A stretch of DNA of 42,404 nucleotides from Rhizobium bangladeshense (lineage in GTDB: Bacteria > Pseudomonadota > Alphaproteobacteria > Rhizobiales > Rhizobiaceae): contig NZ_LYPL01000025.1 in the NCBI RefSeq assembly GCF_001662075.1, positions 1 through 42,404 on the forward strand, read 5' to 3'. The notes below the pieces were generated by a model. The model saw only the letters and a program-made list of their open reading frames with translations. It made no database searches and was not told the origin of the DNA. Positions 26,961 to 36,355 of the stretch are shown piece by piece. The stretch's first letter is position 1. Each line of letters begins with the position of its first letter. Both the position numbers and the translations under genes were made by a program.

Positions 26961-27737
26961 ATGAGACCGATCCTTTTCGAAAGACCGGCGGAGTTTTTGC
27001 GGACGCGGCTCTTGCGGCCGTTTTCGGAGGTTGTCGATTTTCTCTATCCGCCGGCCTGTTCCGTCTGCGGTATTTCGACCGGCGGCCATCGCGGGCTTTG
27101 CGCGAAATGCTGGTCCGGCATCCGCTTCATCGAACGGCCCTATTGCGAGGTGCTCGGCATTCCGTTCTCGCACGATCTCGGCGCCGGCATTCTCAGTGCC
27201 GAGGCGATCGCCAATCCGCCGCCTTTCGACCGGTTGCGGTCGGCGGCAACGCACGATCATGCGGTGCGGGATCTCGTTCATGGGTTGAAATATCGTGATC
27301 GCACCGATCTGGCGCCGATGATGGCCGGCTGGATGCTGCGCGCTTCCGATGGGACGGTCGAAAGCTGCGATGCGCTGATTCCGGTGCCGCTGCACCGCAC
27401 CCGCATGCTGACCCGCAAGTTCAACCAGGCTGCCGAGCTTGCCCGCCATATGGCGAGCCTATCGGGAAAACCGCTGCTTGCGGCCACACTCATCCGCGTC
27501 AAGCGCACCAGCCAGCAGGTCGGTCTCGGCGCCAAGGCGCGCGAGGACAATGTCAGAGGTGCTTTCGCGATTGCCAGAGGCTGCGAGAACGAGGTTTTCG
27601 GCAAGTGTATCGTGCTCGTCGACGACGTCTACACGACGGGGGCGACGGTTGCCGCCGCAAGCCGGACGCTGCGCAAGGCGGGTGCGGCCGAGATCACGGT
27701 TTTGACCTTTGCAAGGGCTCTCTCCGAGCCTATATGA
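26961..27737 (+). CDS. ComF family protein (phosphoribosyltransferase-like)
   Basis: A 258-residue ComF. The N-terminal zinc finger has two cysteine pairs (CSVC and CAKC, about 31-53). The C-terminal PRTase fold has VPLHRTRMLTRKFNQA and the PRPP-binding motif VLVDDVYTTGAT. ComF proteins are needed for DNA uptake in naturally competent bacteria and act in DNA handling elsewhere; competence in this organism is not implied. It leads a plus-strand run with grxC, the nitrilase and the DUF1178 gene. Confidence 0.9.
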   Translation: MRPILFERPAEFLRTRLLRPFSEVVDFLYPPACSVCGISTGGHRGLCAKCWSGIRFIERPYCEVLGIPFSHDLGAGILSAEAIANPPPFDRLRSAATHDHAVRDLVHGLKYRDRTDLAPMMAGWMLRASDGTVESCDALIPVPLHRTRMLTRKFNQAAELARHMASLSGKPLLAATLIRVKRTSQQVGLGAKAREDNVRGAFAIARGCENEVFGKCIVLVDDVYTTGATVAAASRTLRKAGAAEITVLTFARALSEPI

Positions 27738-27768
27738 CAGAAATACCCGGCATCCGTCTGGAGATATT

Positions 27769-28026
27769 ATGGTACCCGTCACGATCTATACACGACAGTT
27801 CTGCGGCTATTGCAGCCGCGCCAAGTCCCTGCTCGAAGAAAAGGGCGTCGACTACGTCGAGCACGACGCGACCTATTCCCCGGACCTTCGTCAGGAGATG
27901 ATCGGCAAGTCGAACGGGCGGACCACCTTCCCGCAGATCTTCATCGGCGCCGAACATGTCGGCGGCTGCGACGATCTCTTTGCGCTCGACCGCGCCGGCA
28001 AGCTCGATCCGATGCTGGCGGCCTGA
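27769..28026 (+). CDS. grxC: Glutaredoxin 3
   Basis: An 85-residue dithiol glutaredoxin with the active site CGYC (Cys12, Cys15), the cis-proline segment TTFPQIFIG and the glutathione-binding GGCDDL. It reduces protein disulfides and glutathione mixed disulfides. The ATG has GGAGA upstream. It lies 31 bases after comF and 10 bases before the nitrilase gene. Confidence 0.95.
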   Translation: MVPVTIYTRQFCGYCSRAKSLLEEKGVDYVEHDATYSPDLRQEMIGKSNGRTTFPQIFIGAEHVGGCDDLFALDRAGKLDPMLAA

Positions 28027-28036
28027 GGAGGAACCG

Positions 28037-28894
28037 ATGAGTTTCAAGGCTGCCGCCATCCAGATGTGCTCCGGAGTCGATCCGGTCAAGAATGCCGCCG
28101 CCATGGCGCGGCTGGTGCGCGAGGCCGCCGCCCAGGGCGCGACCTATGTGCAGACGCCCGAGATGACCGGCATGCTGCAGCGCGACCGCGCCGCGGCGCT
28201 TGCCGCGCTCGCCGACGAGACGCATGATATCATCGTCAAGACCGGTTCGGAGCTTGCTCGGGAATTTGGCATCTACATGCATGTCGGCTCGACGGCGATT
28301 GCGCTTTCCGACGGCAAGCTCGCCAATCGCGGTTTCCTGTTCGGTCCCGACGGCAGGATCCTCAATCGCTACGACAAGATCCATATGTTCGATGTCGATC
28401 TCGACAATGGCGAGAGCTGGCGTGAAAGTGCCGCCTATACGGCCGGTTCGGAGGCGCGCGTCCTGTCGCTGCCCTTTGCCGAAATGGGTTTTGCGATCTG
28501 CTACGACGTGCGCTTTCCCGCTCTTTTCCGTGCCCAGGCGATTGCCGGCGCCGAAGTGATGACGGTTCCCGCCGCCTTCACCCGGCAGACCGGCGAAGCG
28601 CATTGGGAGATCCTGCTGCGCGCCCGCGCGATCGAGAACGGTGTCTTCGTCATCGCCGCGGCGCAGGCCGGCCGGCACGAGGATGGGCGCGAGACTTTCG
28701 GCCATTCGATGATTATCGATCCCTGGGGCACGGTGCTGGCCTCGGCCGGCGCCGCCGGCGAGGCGGTCATCCTCACCGAGATCGATCCCGGCGCGGTCAA
28801 GACTGCGCATGACAAGATCCCGAACCTGAAGAACGGCCGGGAATACTCGGTCGAAAAGATTGCGGGGGCAGTCGCAGGAGGCGTCGCCGCTTGA
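28037..28894 (+). CDS. Nit-type carbon-nitrogen hydrolase (nitrilase superfamily)
   Basis: A 285-residue amidase of the nitrilase superfamily. The catalytic triad is Glu42 (TPEMTG), Lys114 (RYDKIHMFDVD) and Cys155 (FAICYDVRFP). The KIHMFDVD and CYDVRFP spellings match the Nit1/Nit2 branch, whose Nit1 members hydrolyse deaminated glutathione, a side product of transaminases. Adjacent glutaredoxin fits a glutathione link, but omega-amidase activity is also possible. A strong GAGGAGGAACC precedes the ATG. The stop overlaps the next start as TTGA. Confidence 0.9.
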   Translation: MSFKAAAIQMCSGVDPVKNAAAMARLVREAAAQGATYVQTPEMTGMLQRDRAAALAALADETHDIIVKTGSELAREFGIYMHVGSTAIALSDGKLANRGFLFGPDGRILNRYDKIHMFDVDLDNGESWRESAAYTAGSEARVLSLPFAEMGFAICYDVRFPALFRAQAIAGAEVMTVPAAFTRQTGEAHWEILLRARAIENGVFVIAAAQAGRHEDGRETFGHSMIIDPWGTVLASAGAAGEAVILTEIDPGAVKTAHDKIPNLKNGREYSVEKIAGAVAGGVAA

Positions 28895-29319
28895 TCCGCT
28901 ATTCTCTCACCTGTGACAATGCGCATGAATTCGAAGGCTGGTTTTCGGAAAGCGCCGACTTCGACCGTCAGGTCGCGACCGGTTTCCTGACCTGCCCAGT
29001 CTGCCATTCCGCCGCCGTCTCCAAGCTTCTGATGGCGCCTTCCGTTTCGACGGCGCGCAAGAAGGACGAGAGGCAGACCCTGGCGATGGATGCGATGCGG
29101 CAGGAGGCCCTGCAAAAACTGAAAGAGGCCGTCGCGGCTGTCAAAGCCAATTCCGAGGATGTCGGCACGAAGTTTCCCGAGGAGGCCCGCAAGATCCATT
29201 ATGGCGAGGCGGATGCCCGCGGCATCATCGGCCAGGCGACGTTGGACGAGGCGCAGGCGCTGGTGGAAGAAGGCATCGAGATCGCTGCTATTCCGGTTCT
29301 GCCGGAGGATGTGCACTGA
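28891..29319 (+). CDS. DUF1178 family protein
   Basis: A 142-residue protein of unknown function, conserved in alphaproteobacteria. MIRYSLTCDNAHEFEGWF opens the family; Cys8 and a CPVC pair (Cys35, Cys38) suggest a small zinc ribbon. A charged central helix (residues 55-85) and a conserved acidic end ARGIIGQATLDEAQALVEE follow. The start is a TTG overlapping the nitrilase stop (TTGA), with AGGAGG nine bases upstream, so translation depends on the upstream gene. It converges on ubiG. Confidence 0.88.
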   Translation: MIRYSLTCDNAHEFEGWFSESADFDRQVATGFLTCPVCHSAAVSKLLMAPSVSTARKKDERQTLAMDAMRQEALQKLKEAVAAVKANSEDVGTKFPEEARKIHYGEADARGIIGQATLDEAQALVEEGIEIAAIPVLPEDVH

Positions 29320-29376
29320 AATTCAGCCGGCGCATTGGCCCCAATGCCGAAATGTAGCCGGACTATGAATGTCGGA

Positions 29377-30123
29377 TCAAGCCGGCCGTTTCGCCAGCAG
29401 CATATAGTTCACGTCCATATCTCTCGACAGATTCCACTGGTTCGACAGCGGATTGAAGAAGACGCCAGTGCGGTCGGTGATGTCGAGGCCGCTTGCGGCA
29501 AGCGGCTTTTCCAGCTCTTCCGGGCGCACCAGCTTTTCATACTGGTGGGTGCCGCGCGGCAGCCAGCGCAGGATGTTCTCGGCGGCGAAGATGGCAAGCG
29601 CTGCCGCCTTCATCGTGCGGTTGATGGTGGCAACGAAGATCAGGCCGCCGGGGCGGACCATTTTCGCGCAGGTCGTCATGAAGAACTCGACGTCGGCGAC
29701 GTGTTCGACCACTTCCATGTTCAACACGATATCGAAGGTTTCGCCGGCCTCGGCGAGCTCCTCGGCGGTGACGGCGCGGTAGTCGACCGAAACGCCGGAG
29801 GCTTTCGCATGGGTCGAGGCGATGCCGATATTTTTCTCGGAAGGGTCCGCGCCGGTGACGGAGGCACCCATGCGGGCGACCGGCTCGGACAACAGGCCGC
29901 CGCCGCAGCCGATATCGAGGACGCGCAGACCCTCGAGCGGCCGAGGGCTTTTCGGATCGCGGCCGAAATTCTCGCAGGCCTTGTCTCTTATATAAGCGAG
30001 CCGGACGGGATTGAATTTGTGCAGCGGTTTGAACTTGCCGGTCGGGCTCCACCATTCCGCCGCCATCGCCGAGAAGCGGTCCACTTCGCCCTGGTCGATC
30101 GTGCTTCTGGCGCCTTCCGTCAT
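29377..30123 (-). CDS. ubiG: Ubiquinone biosynthesis O-methyltransferase
   Basis: A 248-residue UbiG. It carries out both O-methylations in ubiquinone synthesis using SAM. Motif I is VLDIGCGGGLLSEP (68-81), the acidic motif gives TGADPSEKNI, and NMEVVEHV and RGTHQYEKLVRPEEL are UbiG signatures. The ATG at 30123 has AAGGAG six bases upstream. It is divergent from lysC with 295 bases between, in which I see no clear promoter on either strand. Confidence 0.96.
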   Translation of the reverse strand: MTEGARSTIDQGEVDRFSAMAAEWWSPTGKFKPLHKFNPVRLAYIRDKACENFGRDPKSPRPLEGLRVLDIGCGGGLLSEPVARMGASVTGADPSEKNIGIASTHAKASGVSVDYRAVTAEELAEAGETFDIVLNMEVVEHVADVEFFMTTCAKMVRPGGLIFVATINRTMKAAALAIFAAENILRWLPRGTHQYEKLVRPEELEKPLAASGLDITDRTGVFFNPLSNQWNLSRDMDVNYMLLAKRPA

Positions 30124-30418
30124 CGTCCACTCCTTCGTTCGTCAGATGTGAAGTCGGATGATCACAGGCATAAGTCAAGGGGCGCGAAGCAGGAGACCGA
30201 CAGGCGTCGAGCCGCCCGGCAACTGCTTTTATCGCGCGCGCTTGCCTCCCCCCGCCAAACTCGCTAAGAGACGCCGCAACTTGGGGCCTTAAAGGCCTGG
30301 GCTTTTAGAGCGGTTCCAGAAATTGTAACTCGGCTCTTTCGCCAAGCGGTCCGCCCCAGAGCTTTCGTGATGCCGGGTCCGGGTTTCCGTTTTCCGGCGC
30401 CAGTGGTGGTAGAGGCAT

Positions 30419-31693
30419 ATGGCACGCATCGTAATGAAATTCGGCGGCACGTCCGTCGCTGACCTGGACCGTATCAAGAACGTTGCCCGCCATGTGAAAC
30501 GTGAAGTCGATGCCGGCCACGAGGTGGCGGTGGTCGTTTCGGCCATGTCCGGCAAGACCAACGAACTGGTCGGCTGGGTGCAGGGCATGCCGAAGGTGAT
30601 CGGCGCCAACTCTCCGTTTTACGATGCGCGCGAATATGATGCGGTCGTCGCCTCTGGCGAGCAGGTGACCTCGGGGCTGCTGGCGATTGCGCTGCAGGCG
30701 ATGGATATCAATGCGCGCTCCTGGCAGGGGTGGCAGATCCCGATCCGCACCGACAATGCGCATGGCGCGGCGCGCATCCTCGAGATCGACGGATCCGACA
30801 TCATCAAGCGCATGGGCGAGGGGCAGGTCGCCGTCATCGCCGGCTTCCAGGGGCTGGGACCGGACAACCGCCTCGCCACACTCGGACGCGGCGGATCGGA
30901 TACATCGGCCGTCGCCATCGCGGCCGCTGTCAAAGCGGATCGCTGCGATATCTATACCGATGTCGACGGCGTCTACACGACCGATCCGCGCATCGTGCCG
31001 CAGGCGCGCAGGCTGAAGAAGATCGCTTTCGAAGAAATGCTTGAGATGGCCTCGCTCGGCGCCAAGGTGCTGCAGGTGCGCTCGGTCGAACTTGCCATGG
31101 TGCACAAGGTGCGTACCTTCGTGCGCTCGTCTTTCGAAGATCCCGATGCTCCGGGCATGGGCGATCTGTTGAACCCGCCCGGAACGCTGATTTGTGACGA
31201 GGATGAAATCGTGGAACAGGAAGTAGTCACCGGCATCGCCTATGCCAAGGATGAGGCTCAGATCTCGCTTCGCCGTCTTGCCGACCGGCCGGGCGTCTCC
31301 GCCGCGATCTTCGGGCCGCTTGCCGAATCCCATATCAATGTCGACATGATCGTCCAGAATATTTCCGAGGACGGATCGAAGACCGATATGACCTTCACCG
31401 TGCCGTCTGGCGACGTCGAGAAGGCGATCAAGGTGCTCGGCGACCATAAGGAGAAGATCGGCTACGACGTCGTGCAGAACGAATCGGGGCTGGTGAAAGT
31501 CTCGGTCATCGGGATCGGCATGCGCAGCCATGCCGGCGTTGCTGCTACCGCATTTCGTGCACTTGCCGAAAAAGGCATCAACATCAAGGCGATCACCACC
31601 TCCGAGATCAAGATTTCCATCCTGATCGACGGTCCTTATGCAGAACTCGCTGTCAGGACTTTGCATTCCTGCTACGGTCTGGATAAGAATTGA
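30419..31693 (+). CDS. lysC: Aspartate kinase
   Basis: A 424-residue monofunctional aspartokinase, first step of lysine, threonine and methionine synthesis. KFGGTS (residues 7-12) binds ATP and aspartate; GRGGSDTSAVA and DVDGVYTTDPR mark the kinase fold. Two ACT domains (about 265-420, including GVSAAIFGPLAE and GINIKAITTSEIKISIL) provide feedback control. The ATG follows TAGAGG. ptsP follows after 89 bases, which contain an eight-base inverted repeat (31705-31712 with 31736-31743) enclosing a smaller hairpin. Confidence 0.97.
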   Translation: MARIVMKFGGTSVADLDRIKNVARHVKREVDAGHEVAVVVSAMSGKTNELVGWVQGMPKVIGANSPFYDAREYDAVVASGEQVTSGLLAIALQAMDINARSWQGWQIPIRTDNAHGAARILEIDGSDIIKRMGEGQVAVIAGFQGLGPDNRLATLGRGGSDTSAVAIAAAVKADRCDIYTDVDGVYTTDPRIVPQARRLKKIAFEEMLEMASLGAKVLQVRSVELAMVHKVRTFVRSSFEDPDAPGMGDLLNPPGTLICDEDEIVEQEVVTGIAYAKDEAQISLRRLADRPGVSAAIFGPLAESHINVDMIVQNISEDGSKTDMTFTVPSGDVEKAIKVLGDHKEKIGYDVVQNESGLVKVSVIGIGMRSHAGVAATAFRALAEKGINIKAITTSEIKISILIDGPYAELAVRTLHSCYGLDKN

Positions 31694-31782
31694 TTCCCAG
31701 CGGGCGGCCTGCTCCTTCAGGTTGAGGAGACGACGGCAGGCCGGCCGGGACAGAATGCGTTGTTTCGGGAGCTTGAGACGTC

Positions 31783-34050
31783 ATGAGAGACCTTTCCGGC
31801 GGTCCGCGCGTGCTGCTCAGGCGGCTGCGCGAGTTGATGGCAGAGCCGCTGGAGCCGCAGGATCGTCTTGACCGGATCGTCCGGCAGATCGCCGGCAACA
31901 TGGTGGCGGAGGTTTGCTCCGTCTACGTGCTGCGTGCCGACGGCGTGCTTGAGCTCTACGCAACCGAAGGCCTCAACCGCGAGGCCGTGCACCTGGCGCA
32001 GTTGAAGATGGGGCAGGGCCTCGTCGGTACGATCGCGGCTTCAGCGCAGCCGCTCAACCTTTCCGACGCGCAGTCGCATCCGGCGTTCCGATACCTGCCG
32101 GAGACGGGTGAAGAAATCTACCATTCCTTCCTCGGCGTGCCGATCTTGAGGACCGGGCGCTCGCTCGGCGTTCTCGTCGTGCAGAACAAGGCGAGCCGCA
32201 CCTATCGCGAGGAAGAGGTGGAAGCGCTCGAGACGACGGCAATGGTGCTTGCCGAGATGATCGCCACCGGCGAGCTGAAGAAGATTACCAAGCCGGGCCT
32301 CGAACTCGACCTGACCCGCTCTGTGACTGTCGACGGCGACACCTATAATGACGGCATCGGCCTCGGCTATGTCGTGCTGCACGAGCCGCGCATCGTCGTT
32401 ACCAACCTGCTCAACGAGGATGCCGAGAAGGAAATCCGGCGGCTGGCTGAAGCCATGGGTTCGCTGAGGATCTCGATCGACGACATGCTGTCGCGTCGCG
32501 ACGTGTCGATGGAGGGCGAGCATCGTGAGGTGCTCGAAACCTACCGGATGTTCGCACATGACCAGGGCTGGGTGCGCAAGCTCGAGGAGGCGATCCGCAA
32601 CGGCCTGACGGCGGAAGCGGCGGTCGAGAAGGTGCAGAGCGACACCAAGGCGCGGATGATGCGGTTGACCGACCCCTATCTGCGCGAACGCATGCATGAT
32701 TTCGAGGATCTGGCGAACCGTTTGCTTCGGCAATTGACCGGTTATACCGGGCGGACGACCGCCGAAGGTTTCCCCAACGACGCGGTCATCCTGGCGCGTG
32801 CCATGGGGGCGGCGGAACTGCTCGATTATCCGCGCGCCAATGTGCGCGGGCTGGTGCTGGAGGAAGGGGCGGTGACGAGCCATGTGGTGATCGTCGCGCG
32901 TGCCATGGGCATTCCTGTTATCGGCCAGGCGGCGGGTGTCGTGGCGCTCGCCGAGAATGGCGATGCCGTGATCATCGACGCCGACGAGGGGCATGTGCAC
33001 CTGCGGCCGATGGCCGATCATCGCCGTTCCTACGAGGAAAAGGTCCGCTTCCGCGCCAGACGGCAGGAGCAGTTCCGGGCACTGCGCGCCATCGAGCCGG
33101 TCACCAAAGACGGCCAGCGGATCTCCCTGATGATGAATGCCGGCCTGCTGGTCGATCTGCCGCAGCTGTCGGAATCGGGTGCGGAGGGCATCGGTCTCTT
33201 CCGCACCGAGCTGCAATTCATGATCGCCTCCACCATGCCGAAGGCGGACGAGCAGGAGCAGTTCTACCGCAATGTGATCAAACAGGCGGCCGGCCGCGCC
33301 GTCACCTTCCGCACGCTTGATATCGGTGGCGACAAGGTCGTGCCCTATTTCCGCGGCCACGAGGAGGAAAACCCCGCACTCGGCTGGCGCGCCATCCGGC
33401 TGTCGCTCGACCGGCCGGGACTGTTGCGCACCCAACTGCGCGCCCTGCTGAAGGCGTCGGCCGATACCGAGTTGAAGCTGATGGTGCCGATGGTGACCGA
33501 GGTTTCCGAGCTGAGGGTTGTGCGCGAGCTCCTGCAGAAGGAAGTGCAGCATCTCTCGCGCTTCGGCCACGGACTGCCGCGCAAGCTGCAATTCGGTGCG
33601 ATGCTGGAGGTGCCGGCGCTGCTCTGGCAGCTTGACGAGCTGATGGAGGCGGTCGATTTCGTTTCGGTCGGCTCGAACGACCTCTTCCAGTTCTCGATGG
33701 CCGTTGACCGCGGCAATGCGCGTGTGTCGGACCGCTTCGATCCGCTGGGCAAGCCGTTTTTGCGGATCCTGCGCGACATCGTGCGTGGGGCGGACCGGAA
33801 CAGGACGCCGGTGACGCTGTGCGGCGAACTTGCCGGCAAGCCGCTCTCGGCAATGGCGCTGCTCGGCATCGGCTTCCGTTCGATCTCCATGTCGCCGGCC
33901 TCGATCGGGCCTGTCAAAGCGATGCTGCTCGGGCTCGATGTCGGCGCGCTGGCCAAGGTGATGGATGACGTGCTGGACGATAACAGCGCCACGGTGCCGA
34001 TGCGCGAGGTGCTTGCCCGCTTCGCCGAGAGCCACAATATTCCCCTTTAG
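31783..34050 (+). CDS. ptsP: Phosphoenolpyruvate-protein phosphotransferase PtsP (EI-Ntr)
   Basis: A 755-residue EI of the nitrogen PTS. An N-terminal GAF sensor (about 20-160) is followed by the HPr-binding region, the swivelling domain with the phosphorylated histidine at 367 (TSHVVIVARAMG), and the PEP-binding barrel with FRTELQFM, VGSNDLFQFSMAVDRGN and LCGELAGKPL. It passes phosphate from PEP to NPr and then EIIA-Ntr, tying nitrogen and potassium status to metabolism; glutamine usually acts through the GAF domain. The ATG at 31783 has GGGAG 11 bases upstream. Rhizobia commonly place it after lysC. Confidence 0.96.
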   Translation: MRDLSGGPRVLLRRLRELMAEPLEPQDRLDRIVRQIAGNMVAEVCSVYVLRADGVLELYATEGLNREAVHLAQLKMGQGLVGTIAASAQPLNLSDAQSHPAFRYLPETGEEIYHSFLGVPILRTGRSLGVLVVQNKASRTYREEEVEALETTAMVLAEMIATGELKKITKPGLELDLTRSVTVDGDTYNDGIGLGYVVLHEPRIVVTNLLNEDAEKEIRRLAEAMGSLRISIDDMLSRRDVSMEGEHREVLETYRMFAHDQGWVRKLEEAIRNGLTAEAAVEKVQSDTKARMMRLTDPYLRERMHDFEDLANRLLRQLTGYTGRTTAEGFPNDAVILARAMGAAELLDYPRANVRGLVLEEGAVTSHVVIVARAMGIPVIGQAAGVVALAENGDAVIIDADEGHVHLRPMADHRRSYEEKVRFRARRQEQFRALRAIEPVTKDGQRISLMMNAGLLVDLPQLSESGAEGIGLFRTELQFMIASTMPKADEQEQFYRNVIKQAAGRAVTFRTLDIGGDKVVPYFRGHEEENPALGWRAIRLSLDRPGLLRTQLRALLKASADTELKLMVPMVTEVSELRVVRELLQKEVQHLSRFGHGLPRKLQFGAMLEVPALLWQLDELMEAVDFVSVGSNDLFQFSMAVDRGNARVSDRFDPLGKPFLRILRDIVRGADRNRTPVTLCGELAGKPLSAMALLGIGFRSISMSPASIGPVKAMLLGLDVGALAKVMDDVLDDNSATVPMREVLARFAESHNIPL

Positions 34051-34075
34051 CCTATATTAAGAATCGGAGTGAAGG

Positions 34076-35155
34076 GTGGCGAAGCTTCCCGTTGAAAAGA
34101 TGCGCGAGCTGGAACGCCGTTTCGACGAGATCGAAGCGCGCATGTCGGCAGGCCCGACCGCCGACGTCTATGTGAAGCTTGCATCCGAATATTCCGAGCT
34201 GCAGCCTGTCGTTACGAAGATCCGCGCCTACGAGAAGGCGGTCGCCGAGCTTGCCGATCTCGACACGCTGCTCGAAGACAAGTCGGTGGATCGCGAGATG
34301 CGTGATCTTGCCGAACTCGAACTGCCCGAGGTGAAGGAGCGGATCGAGGCGCTGGAGCAGGAAATGCAGATCCTGCTTCTGCCGAAGGATGCGGCGGACG
34401 AAAAAAGCGCGATCCTGGAAATTCGCGCCGGAACCGGCGGCTCGGAAGCAGCGCTTTTCGCCGGCGATCTCTTTCGCATGTACGAGCGTTTCGCGGCCGA
34501 AAAGAGCTGGAAGGTGGAGGTGCTCTCGGCAAGCGAGGGCGAAGCCGGCGGCTACAAGGAAATCATTGCGACGATCACCGGGCGAGGCGTCTTTGCCAAG
34601 CTGAAATTCGAATCCGGCGTCCACCGGGTGCAGCGTGTGCCGGAAACCGAGGCGGGCGGGCGCATCCATACCTCAGCCGCGACGGTGGCGGTGCTGCCGG
34701 AGGCAGAGGAGATCGACATCGAAATCCGGCCGGAAGACATCCGCATCGACACGATGCGCTCCTCCGGCGCCGGCGGCCAGCACGTCAATACGACGGACTC
34801 GGCGGTGCGCATCACCCACTTGCCGAGCGGCATCGTCGTCACCAGCTCGGAAAAATCGCAGCATCAGAACCGCGCTAAGGCAATGCAGGTGCTGCGTTCC
34901 AGGCTCTACGACGCCGAGCGGCAACGGGCCGACAGCGAACGCTCGGCCGATCGCAAGAGCCAGGTCGGCTCCGGCGATCGCTCGGAACGTATCCGTACCT
35001 ATAATTTCCCGCAGGGGCGGGTGACGGACCATCGCATCAATCTGACGCTCTATAAGCTCGACCGGATGATGGAGGGTGAGATCGAGGAGGTCGTCGATGC
35101 GCTGATGGCCGATTATCAGGCAAGCCAGCTGGCGCAGCTCGGCGAGCAGCTATGA
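34076..35155 (+). CDS. prfA: Peptide chain release factor 1
   Basis: A 359-residue RF1, which reads UAA and UAG and triggers peptide release. The GGQ motif is at residues 233-235 (SSGAGGQHVNTTDSAVR), and the stop-codon-reading P-x-T tripeptide is PET in QRVPETEAGG. Length equals the family standard. The start is a GTG with GGAG six bases upstream. Its stop overlaps the prmC start as ATGA, and prmC encodes the methylase that modifies the GGQ glutamine. Confidence 0.98.
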   Translation: MAKLPVEKMRELERRFDEIEARMSAGPTADVYVKLASEYSELQPVVTKIRAYEKAVAELADLDTLLEDKSVDREMRDLAELELPEVKERIEALEQEMQILLLPKDAADEKSAILEIRAGTGGSEAALFAGDLFRMYERFAAEKSWKVEVLSASEGEAGGYKEIIATITGRGVFAKLKFESGVHRVQRVPETEAGGRIHTSAATVAVLPEAEEIDIEIRPEDIRIDTMRSSGAGGQHVNTTDSAVRITHLPSGIVVTSSEKSQHQNRAKAMQVLRSRLYDAERQRADSERSADRKSQVGSGDRSERIRTYNFPQGRVTDHRINLTLYKLDRMMEGEIEEVVDALMADYQASQLAQLGEQL

Positions 35156-36012
35156 GCCAGACGGTCGCCGATATGCTAGCCGAAGCGCGCCGCCGCTTCA
35201 CGGAGGCAGGCGTCGCCGATCCGGCAACCGATGCGCGTCTGCTTGTCGCAGGCCTTCTGAAACAGTCATCGACCGAACTGTTGACGCGATCGGCCGAGAA
35301 GCTTTCTGCTGATCAGCTCGCGGTGATTTCCAAGGCGCTGGAGCGGCGGCTCGGCCATGAGCCGGTGCATCGCATTCTTGGCGAGCGGGAATTTTACGGT
35401 CTGCCGCTGCAGCTCTCGGCGGAAACCCTGGAGCCGCGGCCGGATACGGAAATCCTGGTCGATACGGTGCTTCCCTATCTCAAGGATCTTGCAAAGGTGC
35501 ACGGCCATCTCCATATTCTTGATATCGGAACCGGGACGGGGGCGATATGCCTTGCGCTGTTGAGCGAGTGTCCTGAGGCGTCAGGCATCGGCAGCGACAT
35601 ATCGGCGGATGCCCTTGGAACGGCAAGATCAAACGCAGAAAGAAACGGGTTGCAGGATCGCTTTCAGGCCGTACAGTCGAGATGGTTCGAGGATATCCAG
35701 GGCTCCTTTCACGCGATTGTCTCAAATCCGCCCTATATTGCCTCCAATGTCATTCACGATCTCGCTCCCGAAGTGACGAAATTTGATCCGGTTGCGGCTC
35801 TGGATGGCGGCCCCGATGGGCTTGACGCCTATAAAGCCATAGCCAAGGATGCGGCAAGGTTCATGAGACCCGACGGGGTTCTTGGGCTGGAAATCGGCTA
35901 CGATCAGCGAAACGATGTGACGGCGATCTTCGAAGCGAAAGGCTTCAGCTGCCTCAAATCCGTGAAAGATTATGGTCAGAATGACAGGGCGCTCATGTTC
36001 GCGCTCGCGTAA
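35152..36012 (+). CDS. prmC: Release factor glutamine N5-methyltransferase
   Basis: A 286-residue PrmC that methylates the glutamine of the GGQ motif in release factors. Motif I is LDIGTGTGAICLAL (from residue 123) and the substrate-binding NPPY is at 192-195. Translation is coupled to prfA. The last 500 bases use codons rare elsewhere in the window: four AGA, one AGG, three ATA and several TCA, while the first 100 codons look native. The reading frame and all motifs are intact, so the gene should work; the change may mark a recombinant 3' part. Confidence 0.95.
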   Translation: MSQTVADMLAEARRRFTEAGVADPATDARLLVAGLLKQSSTELLTRSAEKLSADQLAVISKALERRLGHEPVHRILGEREFYGLPLQLSAETLEPRPDTEILVDTVLPYLKDLAKVHGHLHILDIGTGTGAICLALLSECPEASGIGSDISADALGTARSNAERNGLQDRFQAVQSRWFEDIQGSFHAIVSNPPYIASNVIHDLAPEVTKFDPVAALDGGPDGLDAYKAIAKDAARFMRPDGVLGLEIGYDQRNDVTAIFEAKGFSCLKSVKDYGQNDRALMFALA

Positions 36013-36355
36013 GAGGCGATAATTGCGGCGTTGGGCGGGGCATTATTGTTATTGCGAAGAAAAGGCTTGGATTTCCCAGGGAAGCAATATAGGTTGCGGA
36101 CACGTGTTGGGCAGATAGGAATGAACGAGATTCGTTCGGTACTTGGTTTGCCTCGGGGGTCCGCTCTTTTAAACGAGAGTTTCAACGGTTGAACACGATC
36201 CAACGCGTGAATCAGTCAAACTGACTTGAGAACCAAGCGGCAGGTCGGCGCAGAGGCGCAGTATGCTCGCGGCACAAAGGTCCTGACCCGGTTTTCCGGT
36301 CATGGCGGTTGGTGCCATGTATCCATCACAAACAGAGAATTCAGGTGAACGATCT
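36013..36355. other. 343-base leader region with several short inverted repeats
   Basis: No gene is seen between prmC and the DUF4167 gene. It is AT-richer than its surroundings and holds small hairpins: GAACGA/TCGTTC (36123-36137), TCAGT/ACTGA (36212-36224), and CATGGC/GCCATG (36301-36319), the last about 35 bases before the DUF4167 start. They could shape a long 5' leader. An open frame from 36302 would add 18 residues to the DUF4167 protein; I do not prefer it. Confidence 0.4.

Noticed and set aside
32041..34035. A 664-codon open frame on the minus strand, antisense to ptsP
   Set aside because: Same codon-bias effect; the translation is rich in His, Arg and Gln and has no known motif, while ptsP is complete on the plus strand.
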